Assembly: GCA_025964775.1 (NCBI GenBank)
Contig: JAOPYE010000012.1
Coordinates: 62,001-126,000 of the forward strand
Length of the DNA: 64,000 nt
Reading direction: 5' to 3'
From: Marmoricola sp.
GTDB lineage: Bacteria > Actinomycetota > Actinomycetes > Propionibacteriales > Nocardioidaceae
Both the position numbers and the translations under genes were made by a program. Under the pieces are notes generated by a model, which saw nothing but the letters and a program-made list of their open reading frames with translations, had not been told where the DNA came from and ran no database searches. Shown here piece by piece: positions 16,801 to 25,946 of the stretch. Position 1 is the first letter of the stretch. Each line of letters opens with the position of its first letter.

Positions 16801-18081
16801 ATGAGTGCCGTTGTCCGCCAACTTCGCTCCCACAACAAGTCAATCCGCGTAGGAGGGGTCACCATCGTCGCGCTGCTCCTCCTCTTGACATTTGCGGTCA
16901 CCGCCCGCAACGGCGTCCCAAACTATGTGCCTGGTATCCAGCGCAAATCACTGGACGCGACCTTCGCGAATGTCACCGCCCTGTCGACCGGCGACGATGT
17001 GCGAATCGCTGATGTCCGCACCGGATACGTCACGTCGATCAGCTTGCGAGACGGTCTCCCCGTCGTCGGAATGGAACTCAACGGCTCGCCCAAGATCTAC
17101 GCAAACGCCACTGCCACTATTCGGGCCCAGTCGGGTCTCGGCGAGAAGTACATCGACATCAACCCCGGAACGCAGTCCGCGGGGCTCCTCGCTGCCGGGC
17201 AGGGTATCGCCGAATCCCGCACGCAGAGCTCGACCGACATCAACGACGTCCTGGATGCACTCGACACAACGACTCGGGCACAAACCAAGTCGACCCTTCA
17301 ACAGGTTGGTGGCGGTCTCGATGGCCGCGGTCAGGATCTCAATGCCGGACTTGCCGCGCTTCCCGGCGACCTCTCAGCAATCAGTGCGGTCAGCAGCGCA
17401 CTCTCTAACAACAACGGTGCAGATCTGGCCAGCGTGTTGCGTGCTGCCAACGACCTTTCCGGCAACTTAGAGAGCCAACAGGGTGCGCTGGCACAGCTGA
17501 CGCGCGACACCGCCACGACCCTTGGCGCCGTGGGGGCCGCAAACGGCAGACCCCTCGACCACCTGCTCCAGAGCGCACCGGCGGGTTTGAGCGCCCTTCA
17601 CTCCGCCTTCGTCTCTCTCCACGCTCCGCTCAGCGCTCTCAGCAATGCCGGACGCGTCCTGCAGCCTGGCGCCGCGAAACTGGCGGCCGCTACGCCGAAC
17701 CTCCGGGGCTTTCTTCGAGAGTCAGTGCCGGTACTCGCGGAGGTTCCCGGTTTCGCCGACCAAGCGATCCCAGCGCTCGACAACCTGACGCCGACGATCC
17801 GCACGGTCACCCCGCTGGTCGCTCAACTGGCGTCAGCGCTGCTGGATGCCATCGGACCGCTCGCAAACCTCGCAGGCTTCCGCTTCGACATCATGAACTT
17901 CTTCGCTCGCGCTGCCGACGCGCTGCACATGGGCGACGCCTCTGGACACTGGCTGCGCCTCGAGGTCGTGCCTGGCACAGAGATGGTCACCGGGAACGTG
18001 CCTGGACTCCGCGATCCCCTCGTACGGCGTCAGGCCTACCCGGCCCCCGGCGCCGCTGACACCCACCGAACGAACCGTTAG
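16801..18081 (+). CDS. Mce family protein, third of six (MceC position)
   Basis: A 426-residue Mce protein with one N-terminal membrane helix (about 19-38), an MCE domain at about 50-125 (GDDVRIADVRTGYVTSI; GLGEKYIDINPG) and a long helical C-terminal part. It begins 1 bp after the previous stop. The conserved LG-x-YxDxxPG strand pattern is shared with its neighbours. It is expected in the same envelope tunnel. No feature identifies its substrate. Confidence 0.88.
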   Translation: MSAVVRQLRSHNKSIRVGGVTIVALLLLLTFAVTARNGVPNYVPGIQRKSLDATFANVTALSTGDDVRIADVRTGYVTSISLRDGLPVVGMELNGSPKIYANATATIRAQSGLGEKYIDINPGTQSAGLLAAGQGIAESRTQSSTDINDVLDALDTTTRAQTKSTLQQVGGGLDGRGQDLNAGLAALPGDLSAISAVSSALSNNNGADLASVLRAANDLSGNLESQQGALAQLTRDTATTLGAVGAANGRPLDHLLQSAPAGLSALHSAFVSLHAPLSALSNAGRVLQPGAAKLAAATPNLRGFLRESVPVLAEVPGFADQAIPALDNLTPTIRTVTPLVAQLASALLDAIGPLANLAGFRFDIMNFFARAADALHMGDASGHWLRLEVVPGTEMVTGNVPGLRDPLVRRQAYPAPGAADTHRTNR

Positions 18082-18092
18082 GACGAGCTGCC

Positions 18093-19466
18093 ATGCACAA
18101 ACTCCTGAAGCGGCCCGAGGCCGCCGGCATCATCCTGATCGTCGTCATCCTGCTCGCGTTCGGCCTCCTGTTCTCCAAGAACAAGATCCAGGTTCTGCTG
18201 ATGTCCGGCAGCACCATCAAGGCGCAGTTCGCGCAGGACTACAAGTTGCGGCCCGACATCAGCGCCGTCAAGGTGGGCTATGTCGCCGTCGGTCGCGTGA
18301 CCGGCGTGACACGGAACACCGACGGCACCGCTGAGGTGTCCATGAAGGTCTCCGACAGCGCACTAAAGGTCCTTGGATCGGCGCCCACTGCGACGATCAT
18401 GCCAACCACTGTCCTCGGCGGCATCTACTTCGTCGATCTCGAGCCAGGTGGTGATCGCAGTGCCTTCCCCAGTGGTTCGCAGATCCCCCTGGCTCACACC
18501 CAAGTGCCCGTGGAACTAGACAAGATCGCTGCCATCCTTCCCACCAGTGCACGCGCAGGCCTGCAAGGCACCATCTCGGGCCTGAACTCGGCCCTCGGTG
18601 CTTCGGGAACCGCTGCACTGCAACGGCTCATGGCCCAAGCGCCCGCGGCTTTAAAGCCAGCGGCTGAGGTACTGAACGCAGCTCTTGGAACGAACCCAGA
18701 ACAAGACGTCCCCAACGTTGTGTCCGGCCTCGAACACACAGCACGCGCACTCACCGCTAGACACGGCCAACTCGAGTCGATCCTCACCAACATGTCGACG
18801 CTGTCAGCAACGCTTGCCCAGACTTCGCCCTCAATCGGAGCGGCTCTCCAGTCGGCGCCGGCCGCGCTGTCGAACAGCGTTGCCGGTCTGAGCAGCTTGA
18901 ACTCGACCCTGGCGACGCTGCGCTCGAGTGCGGCCAGCCTTCGGCCAGTCGCCTCACAACTCGACACCTTCCTGACCGCGCTCGATCCTGTCGCAGTTCA
19001 GGCACAGCCAGTAATGAAGCAACTTCAGCCGGCGATCCACGACGCGCTGCCAAGCCTGCGCGGTCTCGTCCCCGTATCTACCGGTGCCACTCAGGTATTC
19101 AGCAACGTCGCCGGTCCCGTGCTGCAGCGCGTCACCGGCCCGATCCTGCAGTGGTTCAACAATCCGTTCAACGGAACCGGTAGCTACTCCCAATCCGATT
19201 CGAGCCTTCCGATGTACAAGAACATTGCCGCGGCGGTCGGAAACATGGCCCGCGCTTCTGGGCGTATGGATGCAAATGGCAACTCGCTCGCTATCCAGCC
19301 TGGTATCGGCGCCGGCAGCATCGCTGGTCTGCCCTTGAACTTCGGGCAGATCTTCCAGACGCTCACGGCTTGGATTGAGCGACCCGCTAGCGCAACGTTG
19401 CCCTCGATCACACCGTCCCTAACGGTCAATGGCCTTCTCGATGCGCTTAAGGGCGGTCACCGATGA
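18093..19466 (+). CDS. Mce family protein, fourth of six (MceD position)
   Basis: A 457-residue Mce protein with an N-terminal anchor (about 11-29), an MCE domain at about 38-115 (ISAVKVGYVAVGRVTGV; TVLGGIYFVDLEPGG) and an extended helical region to about 345. The C-terminal 110 residues are Gly/Asn/Ser-rich. The ATG at 18093 follows AGGACGAG. The stop overlaps the next start by 4 bp. Confidence 0.87.
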   Translation: MHKLLKRPEAAGIILIVVILLAFGLLFSKNKIQVLLMSGSTIKAQFAQDYKLRPDISAVKVGYVAVGRVTGVTRNTDGTAEVSMKVSDSALKVLGSAPTATIMPTTVLGGIYFVDLEPGGDRSAFPSGSQIPLAHTQVPVELDKIAAILPTSARAGLQGTISGLNSALGASGTAALQRLMAQAPAALKPAAEVLNAALGTNPEQDVPNVVSGLEHTARALTARHGQLESILTNMSTLSATLAQTSPSIGAALQSAPAALSNSVAGLSSLNSTLATLRSSAASLRPVASQLDTFLTALDPVAVQAQPVMKQLQPAIHDALPSLRGLVPVSTGATQVFSNVAGPVLQRVTGPILQWFNNPFNGTGSYSQSDSSLPMYKNIAAAVGNMARASGRMDANGNSLAIQPGIGAGSIAGLPLNFGQIFQTLTAWIERPASATLPSITPSLTVNGLLDALKGGHR

Positions 19467-20716
19467 ATCTCAAGACTCGACTTCAGCGAAACATCGCCAG
19501 AATCAAGCGCGAGCCCGGGCTTGGGCGCAACGTTGCGGCGATCGTTGCTGCCGTTGTGTTGGCCGTCGCTGCTGGCGCCTGGGTCCTGGGCAACGAGAGG
19601 TTCACGCCGCCGTGGGCAAACAAGTTCCAGCTGTCCGCTGAGTTCGCGGCCACGCCGGGCATCTCGCCCGGGAATGGACAAGAAGTGCGCATCGCGGGCG
19701 TCATCGTTGGTCAGATCAGTAAAGCGAGCGTGGGCAGCGACGGTCACGCGCAGTTACAGATGTCTATCGATCCCGGCTACAAGATCTACAACAATGCGGT
19801 CCTCGTCTTGCAGCCGAAGTCGCTGTTGAACGAAATGTTCGTCACGATCAACCCAGGCGGACCACCAGGAACCCTCTTGAAGTCGGGCGCCGTCTTGCCA
19901 CTGACTAACACGCAGAGCCCAATCCAAGTCGACGAGGTCCTTAGCAGCCTCAACGACAACGCTCGCGGTGCGATCACCGCGCTGGTCCAGCAGGCCGACG
20001 TTGCACTGGCCAACAGCGCCAGCAACCTTCCACCGGGAGTGCAGGCCACGAACGTCTTCCTGCAGCGCCTCCAGCCCGTCGTCAGCGCGCTGCAGACACG
20101 GCGCGCGAGCATCCGGCAGCTCGTCACTTCGCTTGGACAGATCTTCTCTGCCGTTGGTGGCGACGACTCTCGGATCACCCGACTGGCTGCGAACCTACAG
20201 AGCACACTGGCGACCGTCGGAAGCCAAGACGGTGCGTTGAAGGCGACGTTGAGTGAACTTCCCGGATTTGTGCAGACGCTTGGCTCCAGCACGGCGGCTG
20301 TACAGGGCCTCTCCGCACAGTTGCAACCCACCCTGAACAACCTCAAGGCCGCGAGCAGCATGCTCCCCGACACTCTGGGCAAGCTGACGGGTACCGCGCA
20401 CACCCTCCAGACCACGATCAGTGAGCTGAAACCGTTCGCAGCGCAGGCACAGCCTCTCTTTGCGGGTCTATCCCCGGTTGTTTCGGGCCTGCAGGCGAGC
20501 GTGCCGTCCCTGATCACGACCTCACGGCAGCTTGACCCAATCACCAGCCTCGCGACGGCCGACCTGCCAGACCTCGGAGCCTTCATGATCAACACGGCAT
20601 CGATCTCCGCCCTCAAGGACGGAAACGCAGGTGTCATCCGTGCGCTCCTGGTCCTTGCACCGACCTCACTACCCACCAACCTCAGCGCGGGTCTCGCCTC
20701 GACCCCAGCGCACTAG
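19463..20716 (+). CDS. Mce family protein, fifth of six (MceE position)
   Basis: A 417-residue Mce protein with an N-terminal helix (about 23-43) and an MCE domain at about 55-130 (NGQEVRIAGVIVGQISKA; LNEMFVTINPGG), followed by the usual long helical segment. Unlike mycobacterial MceE, I see no lipobox at its N-terminus; that role may have passed to the second Mce protein of this operon. It overlaps the upstream gene (ATGA); 14 bp separate it from the next. Confidence 0.87.
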   Translation: MNLKTRLQRNIARIKREPGLGRNVAAIVAAVVLAVAAGAWVLGNERFTPPWANKFQLSAEFAATPGISPGNGQEVRIAGVIVGQISKASVGSDGHAQLQMSIDPGYKIYNNAVLVLQPKSLLNEMFVTINPGGPPGTLLKSGAVLPLTNTQSPIQVDEVLSSLNDNARGAITALVQQADVALANSASNLPPGVQATNVFLQRLQPVVSALQTRRASIRQLVTSLGQIFSAVGGDDSRITRLAANLQSTLATVGSQDGALKATLSELPGFVQTLGSSTAAVQGLSAQLQPTLNNLKAASSMLPDTLGKLTGTAHTLQTTISELKPFAAQAQPLFAGLSPVVSGLQASVPSLITTSRQLDPITSLATADLPDLGAFMINTASISALKDGNAGVIRALLVLAPTSLPTNLSAGLASTPAH

Positions 20717-20730
20717 CAGGAGACGACGAC

Positions 20731-22032
20731 ATGAATCCACGAGCATGGTCTGCTGGGCTGCGACAGAGCGTCGTCGTCGTGACGTTCACCGGGCTCTGCG
20801 TGGTGATCTTCGGCTACCTGTGGGTCAACTCGGGTGGCAAGATCCCGTTCGCGAGTAGCGGCTACCACGTGTATGTCGACATCCCGCGGGTCGGCAACCT
20901 GGTCTACTTCTCCGATGTCGAGATCGCCGGTGTCAAGGTGGGCAAGGTGATGAACGTTTCATACGAGCGCGATCATGCGGTCGTTGAGTTCAACGTCAAT
21001 CGCGGCGCGGCTCCTCTGCACAGCGGCGCCACCGTGCAAATCGGCGCCAAAACCCTTGTCGAAGAGTCCTACCTCAACGTCGCCGACGGGCACGGGGCAA
21101 CGATCCCCTCGGGGGGGACCCTTCCAAGTGGCTCGGGACGTGGTCCAGTCCAACTTGATGACGTGTACCGGACGCTCGACCCTTCAACCAGGAAGAACCT
21201 CAGCGAGTTTCTCCGGACTGCAGGAGTCGCCACGGCCGGACAAAGAGATGCAATCTCCGCAGCGGCCCAAGGTATCGGCATGTTGGGCGGCGATGGCTCA
21301 ACTGCGCTCACCGCGCTCAAACAACAATCCAGTGCGATCGACCAGTTGGCGGCCAACGGAGCCCAGGTTCTGGCCGCGCTCGATAAGCGCCACGTGGAAC
21401 TCAGCAACCTAGTCGACGATGCATCGGCCATCATGCACGTGACGGCAGGCCAAGCCACGCAGGTCAGGGCCGTCATCAACGGCCTCAATGACGTGATGGC
21501 GCTTGCTCCTGCGGGCGGGCAAGGACTAACGAATGTCGGCAACGCGCTGGCACCAGTAGCTCGCAATCTCGGCGCCGCGGCTCCCGACCTCAATCTAGTC
21601 CTCGACCAACTGCCATCTACGACGGCAAACCTGCGCGGACTGCTGCCTCCGCTCTCCGGAGTCTTGACCGGCGCAGGACCGACACTCAGTCGTGTTCCGA
21701 CGCTGAGTACGGACCTCAGTAACATCACGCCGTCGGCTGAGCAGCTGCTCAGCAACGTCAATCCGATGCTCGCCTATCTGGCGCCGTTCGGGCCCGACAT
21801 GGCCGCGTTTTTCTCGAATTTCGGCGCCACCTTAGACACGGGCGACGCCAACGGGGCTATGTGGCGAATGCTGGTCCAGTTCAGCGGACAGAGCTTCTTC
21901 GGGAACCCGTTCAACATCAACGAAGGGCCGCTTGGCGGGTACAACCCGATCCCTGCAGCGGGCAGCCTCCAGAACCCGAAGACGTTTAACGGGACCTATC
22001 CGCGAGTCACTAAGCAGGCAGTGCCGCGATGA
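20731..22032 (+). CDS. Mce family protein, sixth of six (MceF position)
   Basis: A 433-residue Mce protein with an N-terminal membrane segment (about 14-33), an MCE domain at about 42-120 (SDVEIAGVKVGKVMNVSY; LVEESYLNVADG) and the helical C-terminal region. The tail, NPFNINEGPLGGYNPIP, is the kind of Gly/Pro/Asn-rich ending seen in Mce proteins. GCAGGAG precedes the ATG. The stop overlaps the RND gene start, so the tunnel subunits and RND protein are translationally coupled. Confidence 0.87.
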   Translation: MNPRAWSAGLRQSVVVVTFTGLCVVIFGYLWVNSGGKIPFASSGYHVYVDIPRVGNLVYFSDVEIAGVKVGKVMNVSYERDHAVVEFNVNRGAAPLHSGATVQIGAKTLVEESYLNVADGHGATIPSGGTLPSGSGRGPVQLDDVYRTLDPSTRKNLSEFLRTAGVATAGQRDAISAAAQGIGMLGGDGSTALTALKQQSSAIDQLAANGAQVLAALDKRHVELSNLVDDASAIMHVTAGQATQVRAVINGLNDVMALAPAGGQGLTNVGNALAPVARNLGAAAPDLNLVLDQLPSTTANLRGLLPPLSGVLTGAGPTLSRVPTLSTDLSNITPSAEQLLSNVNPMLAYLAPFGPDMAAFFSNFGATLDTGDANGAMWRMLVQFSGQSFFGNPFNINEGPLGGYNPIPAAGSLQNPKTFNGTYPRVTKQAVPR

Positions 22033-24326
22033 GCCCCTTCGGGAGGCGCCCCTGGGCGTTGCCGAGGTACCGAGGACGCTGGGTCCTTCTCGTCCTCATC
22101 ACTGTCTTGGCGCTCCTCGGTGTCGCACGGCTCTCTGTCGAGACCACCCTTCGCTCGTTCCTGCCGCAAGGTGACCCCGCCCTGGTCAACTACGACCAGT
22201 TCGCCAGCCAGTTCGGGGGAGACCCGCTCGTTGTTCTCGTACGGTCTGATCGAGATCTCGGCCTGTTCCAAAATCAGGAGATCCTCAAAGTCCTCAACGC
22301 CGAGGGTCAACTCTCGAAACTCCCCGGAGTCAAGACGGTTTACGGGCCGGCGACGATGCTTAACGAGATTGCTGGGCAGGCCCAGCAGCTGATCTTGGAA
22401 CTGACAGGTCGCCGCGACGCCTTGGCAGCCCAAGCACGGGCCCTCGCCAAGGCAAAGGGAGACAGCGCTCAACAAATTCGAGCCGCCGGAGCCACAGCCA
22501 ACGCCAAGTTCGATGCGCGCTACGGCCCCGTCCTCGTCAGCGGGATGCCAGCTGGACTCCCAACACTGCTCAACCCCCAGTTCGCGACCGCCGTCGTCTT
22601 CGACGACGACGGCAATCCGCGAAGCCGGTGGCGTTTCATCGTTCCCGACCGCAGCACCATCGCGATCCTGGTTCGGCCCCAAGCAGGAATCGACGCACAC
22701 GCTTTAAGCTCGATCGTCTCGGAGGCAACGGTGATTGCGTCGTCGTTAAGGACCGCGCACATTCATGTCGATATCACCGGCTCGCCGGCACTTATCTCGG
22801 CCATGAGCAAGCAAGTACAGCGGGAAGGCCCTTGGCTAGCAGGCGGTGCACTCCTTGGCGTCGCCCTCTGCTTCCTGATCGGAGCGCAGGCGCTTCCGCG
22901 GCGCCGGCGTCTTGCACCAGTGGCCCTCACCTGCATGTCAGCCGTCGTCGCTTTGGGCTTCTGGGGCTGGCTGGGAGGCGCAGCTTCGCTGGGTGTCGTC
23001 GCCTTCGCGCCGATCGTGTTGGGTATCGGAGCCTACTATCCGACGTACTTCGCCCTGGGAGCATCCCCCCGGACAGTCGCGACCGTAGCGCTGGCAACGG
23101 CTTCGGGACTCGGAACGATGGTGCTGTCGCCGCTCCCGGTTGTTCGAGATCTGGGCGCAATGCTCGCACTTGGTGTCTTGTGTGCAGTTGGCCTCGCCCT
23201 CCTCGCCCGACCCATGCTGAACGTGTCGGCATCGCCGGCAGCAGTTGAGAAGTCTTCGATTCGGGCGAACTACAGTCGGCGAGCGGTGGCTGCGATTCGC
23301 GTCAGCGCCGTTGTCCTAGGGCTGGGTGCCATCGCGGGCTGGGCGCTCTTTCCGAGCATCGGCGTGCGAGCCGACGTCGCGCACTTCGCTGGCGGGGTAT
23401 CGGCGCTGGGCACGGCGAACTACGCCGAATCTATCTTGGGCAGTTCAGGCGAGGTCGACCTGATGATGACGGGTCGCGATGTGACGACCCCCGCCGCCCT
23501 CGGGTGGCAGCAGCGGGCCGACAACGCGATCGCGCTGCAAATCGGTGACTCCATGAAGACGGCGGCGTCGTTGACCAGCATTCTCAGCTTCCTCGGAACA
23601 TCGCCCACGTCCAGCGAGGTCAGCGCCGCCTTGAGGCTGATGCCGCCGTACCTTCTGAGTTCGGTCTTGAACCCGGAACGCACGCACGCTTTGACCGCAT
23701 ATGGAGTGCGCGTAGATGACCTTTCTGCGCTGCGGCAGACCTTGCAGACGGCGGCAGCCGACGTACCCAAGCCACCCGCCGGCTACAGCGAAAGCATGGT
23801 GGGACTGCCTGTCGTGTTGATTCGAGCTACCCAGCTAGTCCAGAACCACCGGCTGCTCGCCAACCTGTTCGGAATCGCCGCTCCACTGATCGTGTTTGGC
23901 ATCGGCCTTCGGCGTCGGGCTGACGTCCTCCGCGCGGCAGCGGCAGCCTTGAGCGCCACTGGCCTCGTGTTCCTGGGAGTCTCCGCCCTCGGGACGAATC
24001 TCGACCCGCTGACCGTAGGCCTCGGAGCGCTGACGTCGGGCATTGCATGCGAGTTCACGATCGTGTATTCCGAGGCGATCGCGAGCGCCGACAAACGGCT
24101 GAGGTGCGCCGTGGCCCTTGTCGCCGTCTCCTCACTTGTCGGCTACGGCGTACTTATCGCCTCCGGTCTGACCGTGATTCGGGGATTCGGAGGCCTCCTC
24201 GTCGCAAGCATTGCGATGGCCGCCGTCACTTCGATGCTGACTGTCGAGGCAACGACCCGTCGTAAGAGCGGCACCGAGGCACAAATCAATGACACCGCTC
24301 GCCTCATGGAAGGAGCGTCGCTGTGA
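22029..24326 (+). CDS. RND/MMPL-superfamily membrane protein
   Basis: A 765-residue RND-type protein: helix 1 at about 18-36, an extracytoplasmic domain (about 40-260, starting LRSFLPQGDPALVNYDQFASQFGGDPLVVLV), a block of helices (about 265-400), a second extracytoplasmic domain (about 430-605) and a final helix block. This is the internal duplication of MMPL and hopanoid-transporter-like RND proteins. The family moves lipids or hydrophobic molecules with the proton gradient. It is joined to the last mce gene by ATGA and to the next gene by GTGA, which argues for a function in the same import route. Confidence 0.85.
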   Translation: MSPFGRRPWALPRYRGRWVLLVLITVLALLGVARLSVETTLRSFLPQGDPALVNYDQFASQFGGDPLVVLVRSDRDLGLFQNQEILKVLNAEGQLSKLPGVKTVYGPATMLNEIAGQAQQLILELTGRRDALAAQARALAKAKGDSAQQIRAAGATANAKFDARYGPVLVSGMPAGLPTLLNPQFATAVVFDDDGNPRSRWRFIVPDRSTIAILVRPQAGIDAHALSSIVSEATVIASSLRTAHIHVDITGSPALISAMSKQVQREGPWLAGGALLGVALCFLIGAQALPRRRRLAPVALTCMSAVVALGFWGWLGGAASLGVVAFAPIVLGIGAYYPTYFALGASPRTVATVALATASGLGTMVLSPLPVVRDLGAMLALGVLCAVGLALLARPMLNVSASPAAVEKSSIRANYSRRAVAAIRVSAVVLGLGAIAGWALFPSIGVRADVAHFAGGVSALGTANYAESILGSSGEVDLMMTGRDVTTPAALGWQQRADNAIALQIGDSMKTAASLTSILSFLGTSPTSSEVSAALRLMPPYLLSSVLNPERTHALTAYGVRVDDLSALRQTLQTAAADVPKPPAGYSESMVGLPVVLIRATQLVQNHRLLANLFGIAAPLIVFGIGLRRRADVLRAAAAALSATGLVFLGVSALGTNLDPLTVGLGALTSGIACEFTIVYSEAIASADKRLRCAVALVAVSSLVGYGVLIASGLTVIRGFGGLLVASIAMAAVTSMLTVEATTRRKSGTEAQINDTARLMEGASL

Positions 24327-25378
24327 CTCGTATCCGTAGGAAAACGGCCGGGCTCATCGCAGGCATCGTCGTGGCAGTCGCGATTTCCGCCGGAGCAGGG
24401 GCACTGTGGTGGCGCTCGGATTCACTTCCCAGCACGGCTGCGTTCCGAGCCGACGGCAGGGTAGTGACCATCCCACAACTGCAGAGCTGGGCGTCGTCGA
24501 TGCACGCCCTCTATGGGGTACAGATACCCGATGAGCCTACCCAGCAGGCGAAGTTCTGGCGCGCAGCCGCGAAATCAATGGCGGTTGAGACCGTCGTCGC
24601 GGGCGCCGCGCGGAAGGTGGGTGTCTCGGTCACGCAAAGCCAGGCGAATACATATTTGGCTCAGTACGTGGCGAGCGTTTACGGCAGCGGCGAAACGGGC
24701 CAACAGGCCTTCGCTTCGGCACTCATCAACGCCGGTACCTCACTTCCCGCCGTCGAGTCTGAGTTTCGCCGCGTGCTCCTCGACGAGCGACTTTTCGCCA
24801 AAGTGACGGAAAAGACTTCGACTCCGAATACGAGTCAACTACAGGCGGGCTTCCTCCGATGGTCCTGCCACCTCGGCACGCCCGAGAGTCGGCACATCCA
24901 GAACATCGTGGTCCTCGACACCGCGGCCGCGACTGCCGTCAAGCGTGCGCTGTCAACCGGCACACCTTGGGGCGTTGTCGTCCGGCGATGGAGTCAGGAC
25001 AGCACTACCGCCGCCAAGGCCGGAGATCTCGGTTGGCAGTCTGCGGCGTCGCTGCAGAGCCAGTTCGCCGCCGCAGCATTTGCAGCAACACCAGGCGAAA
25101 TCTTCGGCCCCGTTAAAACGACTGTCGGCTACGACATCGGACGAGTGCTTGCGATCCGACCCGCATCCCCGCCGACACTCGAGGCGTCGCACACGCAGGT
25201 AACTCAGTGGATCCAAGCACAGCAGGCGTCAGACGTCTGGTCAACTTGGATCGATCAGCAGCTCAGAGCCGGCGACGTCCAGTACGCATCCAAGTACTCG
25301 CCTGATGCATCCACCAAGACGACCTCAGCGGCGCCTGCGCTCGGCAGCGTCGCCCCAGCGGCATGCCCGAAGAGCTGA
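24323..25378 (+). CDS. Exported SurA/parvulin-like peptidyl-prolyl isomerase family protein
   Basis: A 351-residue protein with an N-terminal signal anchor (about 8-30). A SurA-like helical region (about 55-170) has YGVQIPDEPTQQAKFWRAAA and QSQANTYLAQYV, and a parvulin-like domain (about 190-290) has the ending GDLGWQSAASLQSQFAAAAF, GEIFGPVKTTVGYDIGRVL. Such proteins are chaperones outside the membrane. The GTG start overlaps the RND stop. A dedicated chaperone for Mce subunits is my inference; the family is not a usual part of mycobacterial mce operons. Confidence 0.8.
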   Translation: MTRIRRKTAGLIAGIVVAVAISAGAGALWWRSDSLPSTAAFRADGRVVTIPQLQSWASSMHALYGVQIPDEPTQQAKFWRAAAKSMAVETVVAGAARKVGVSVTQSQANTYLAQYVASVYGSGETGQQAFASALINAGTSLPAVESEFRRVLLDERLFAKVTEKTSTPNTSQLQAGFLRWSCHLGTPESRHIQNIVVLDTAAATAVKRALSTGTPWGVVVRRWSQDSTTAAKAGDLGWQSAASLQSQFAAAAFAATPGEIFGPVKTTVGYDIGRVLAIRPASPPTLEASHTQVTQWIQAQQASDVWSTWIDQQLRAGDVQYASKYSPDASTKTTSAAPALGSVAPAACPKS

Positions 25379-25384
25379 TCGAGC

Positions 25385-25618
25385 GTGAATGGGCCCCAAG
25401 GTGCAGTGCTGGCGCAAGTGCTCGTGGTTGTGCTTGCCGCCGCCATCGGGCGTTGGTCCCGCAACATCACCGAGGACAGCTGGCCGCCCGCCATGCCACT
25501 CGAGTGGCGCCAGGCGCGCACAAAGACATGCCATCAGACCGGACGTCTTTGCTATGTCCTCTCGATCGCCATGCTGGCGGCCACGGTTGTGACCGCAATC
25601 CAAACGGGGGTCATCTAA
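25385..25618 (+). CDS. Small two-helix membrane protein
   Basis: A 77-residue reading frame from GTG 25385, 6 bp after the upstream stop. It has hydrophobic segments AVLAQVLVVVLAAAIG and CYVLSIAMLAATVVTAI separated by a polar, Trp-containing loop. No family recognised. Close spacing and strand suggest it is the last gene of the mce operon. The start codon is uncertain, and there is no strong ribosome-binding site. Confidence 0.5.
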   Translation: MNGPQGAVLAQVLVVVLAAAIGRWSRNITEDSWPPAMPLEWRQARTKTCHQTGRLCYVLSIAMLAATVVTAIQTGVI

Positions 25619-25946
25619 GTGATGCAGGTCGAATGAAGGTGGCAAGGCCAGAACACCCACTATCTTGCGAGGAGGCAACGGACCTTATGACCCCAGTTGA
25701 TAGCGGCACCCGCCGGCGCCGACACGACGCTCTTAGGGTCGGCGGGCATCAAACGGTACGGCCCGACGGCAATGCTCGTGCGGATCTCGCCCCACGCCGC
25801 GGAAACGCCTTCTGCCGCGTTGGTCCTGTGCTCTGGGTCACATTAATAGTAGGCTCTCGCTTTGGGCAAAGGGCATCGAATTGGATGCGCTAGAGGCGGC
25901 TGGCCGAATTTCCGGGCGGGTGTTTCTGGCGCTCGGAGGAGGTCAT
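25619..25946 (+). other. Intergenic region before the LuxR gene: hairpin and possible promoter
   Basis: There is no convincing gene in these 328 bp. A 7-bp stem CGCCGAC/GTCGGCG (25717-25744, 14-nt loop) could terminate the mce transcript. TTGGTC (25820-25825) followed 17-18 bp later by TTAATAG is a possible promoter for the regulator gene. GGAGGAGGT at 25935-25943 is a very strong ribosome-binding site for the GTG at 25947. Confidence 0.35.

Noticed and set aside
25881..25946. TTG start for the LuxR gene at 25881
   Set aside because: The GTG at 25947 has a near-perfect Shine-Dalgarno sequence directly upstream; the TTG has none.
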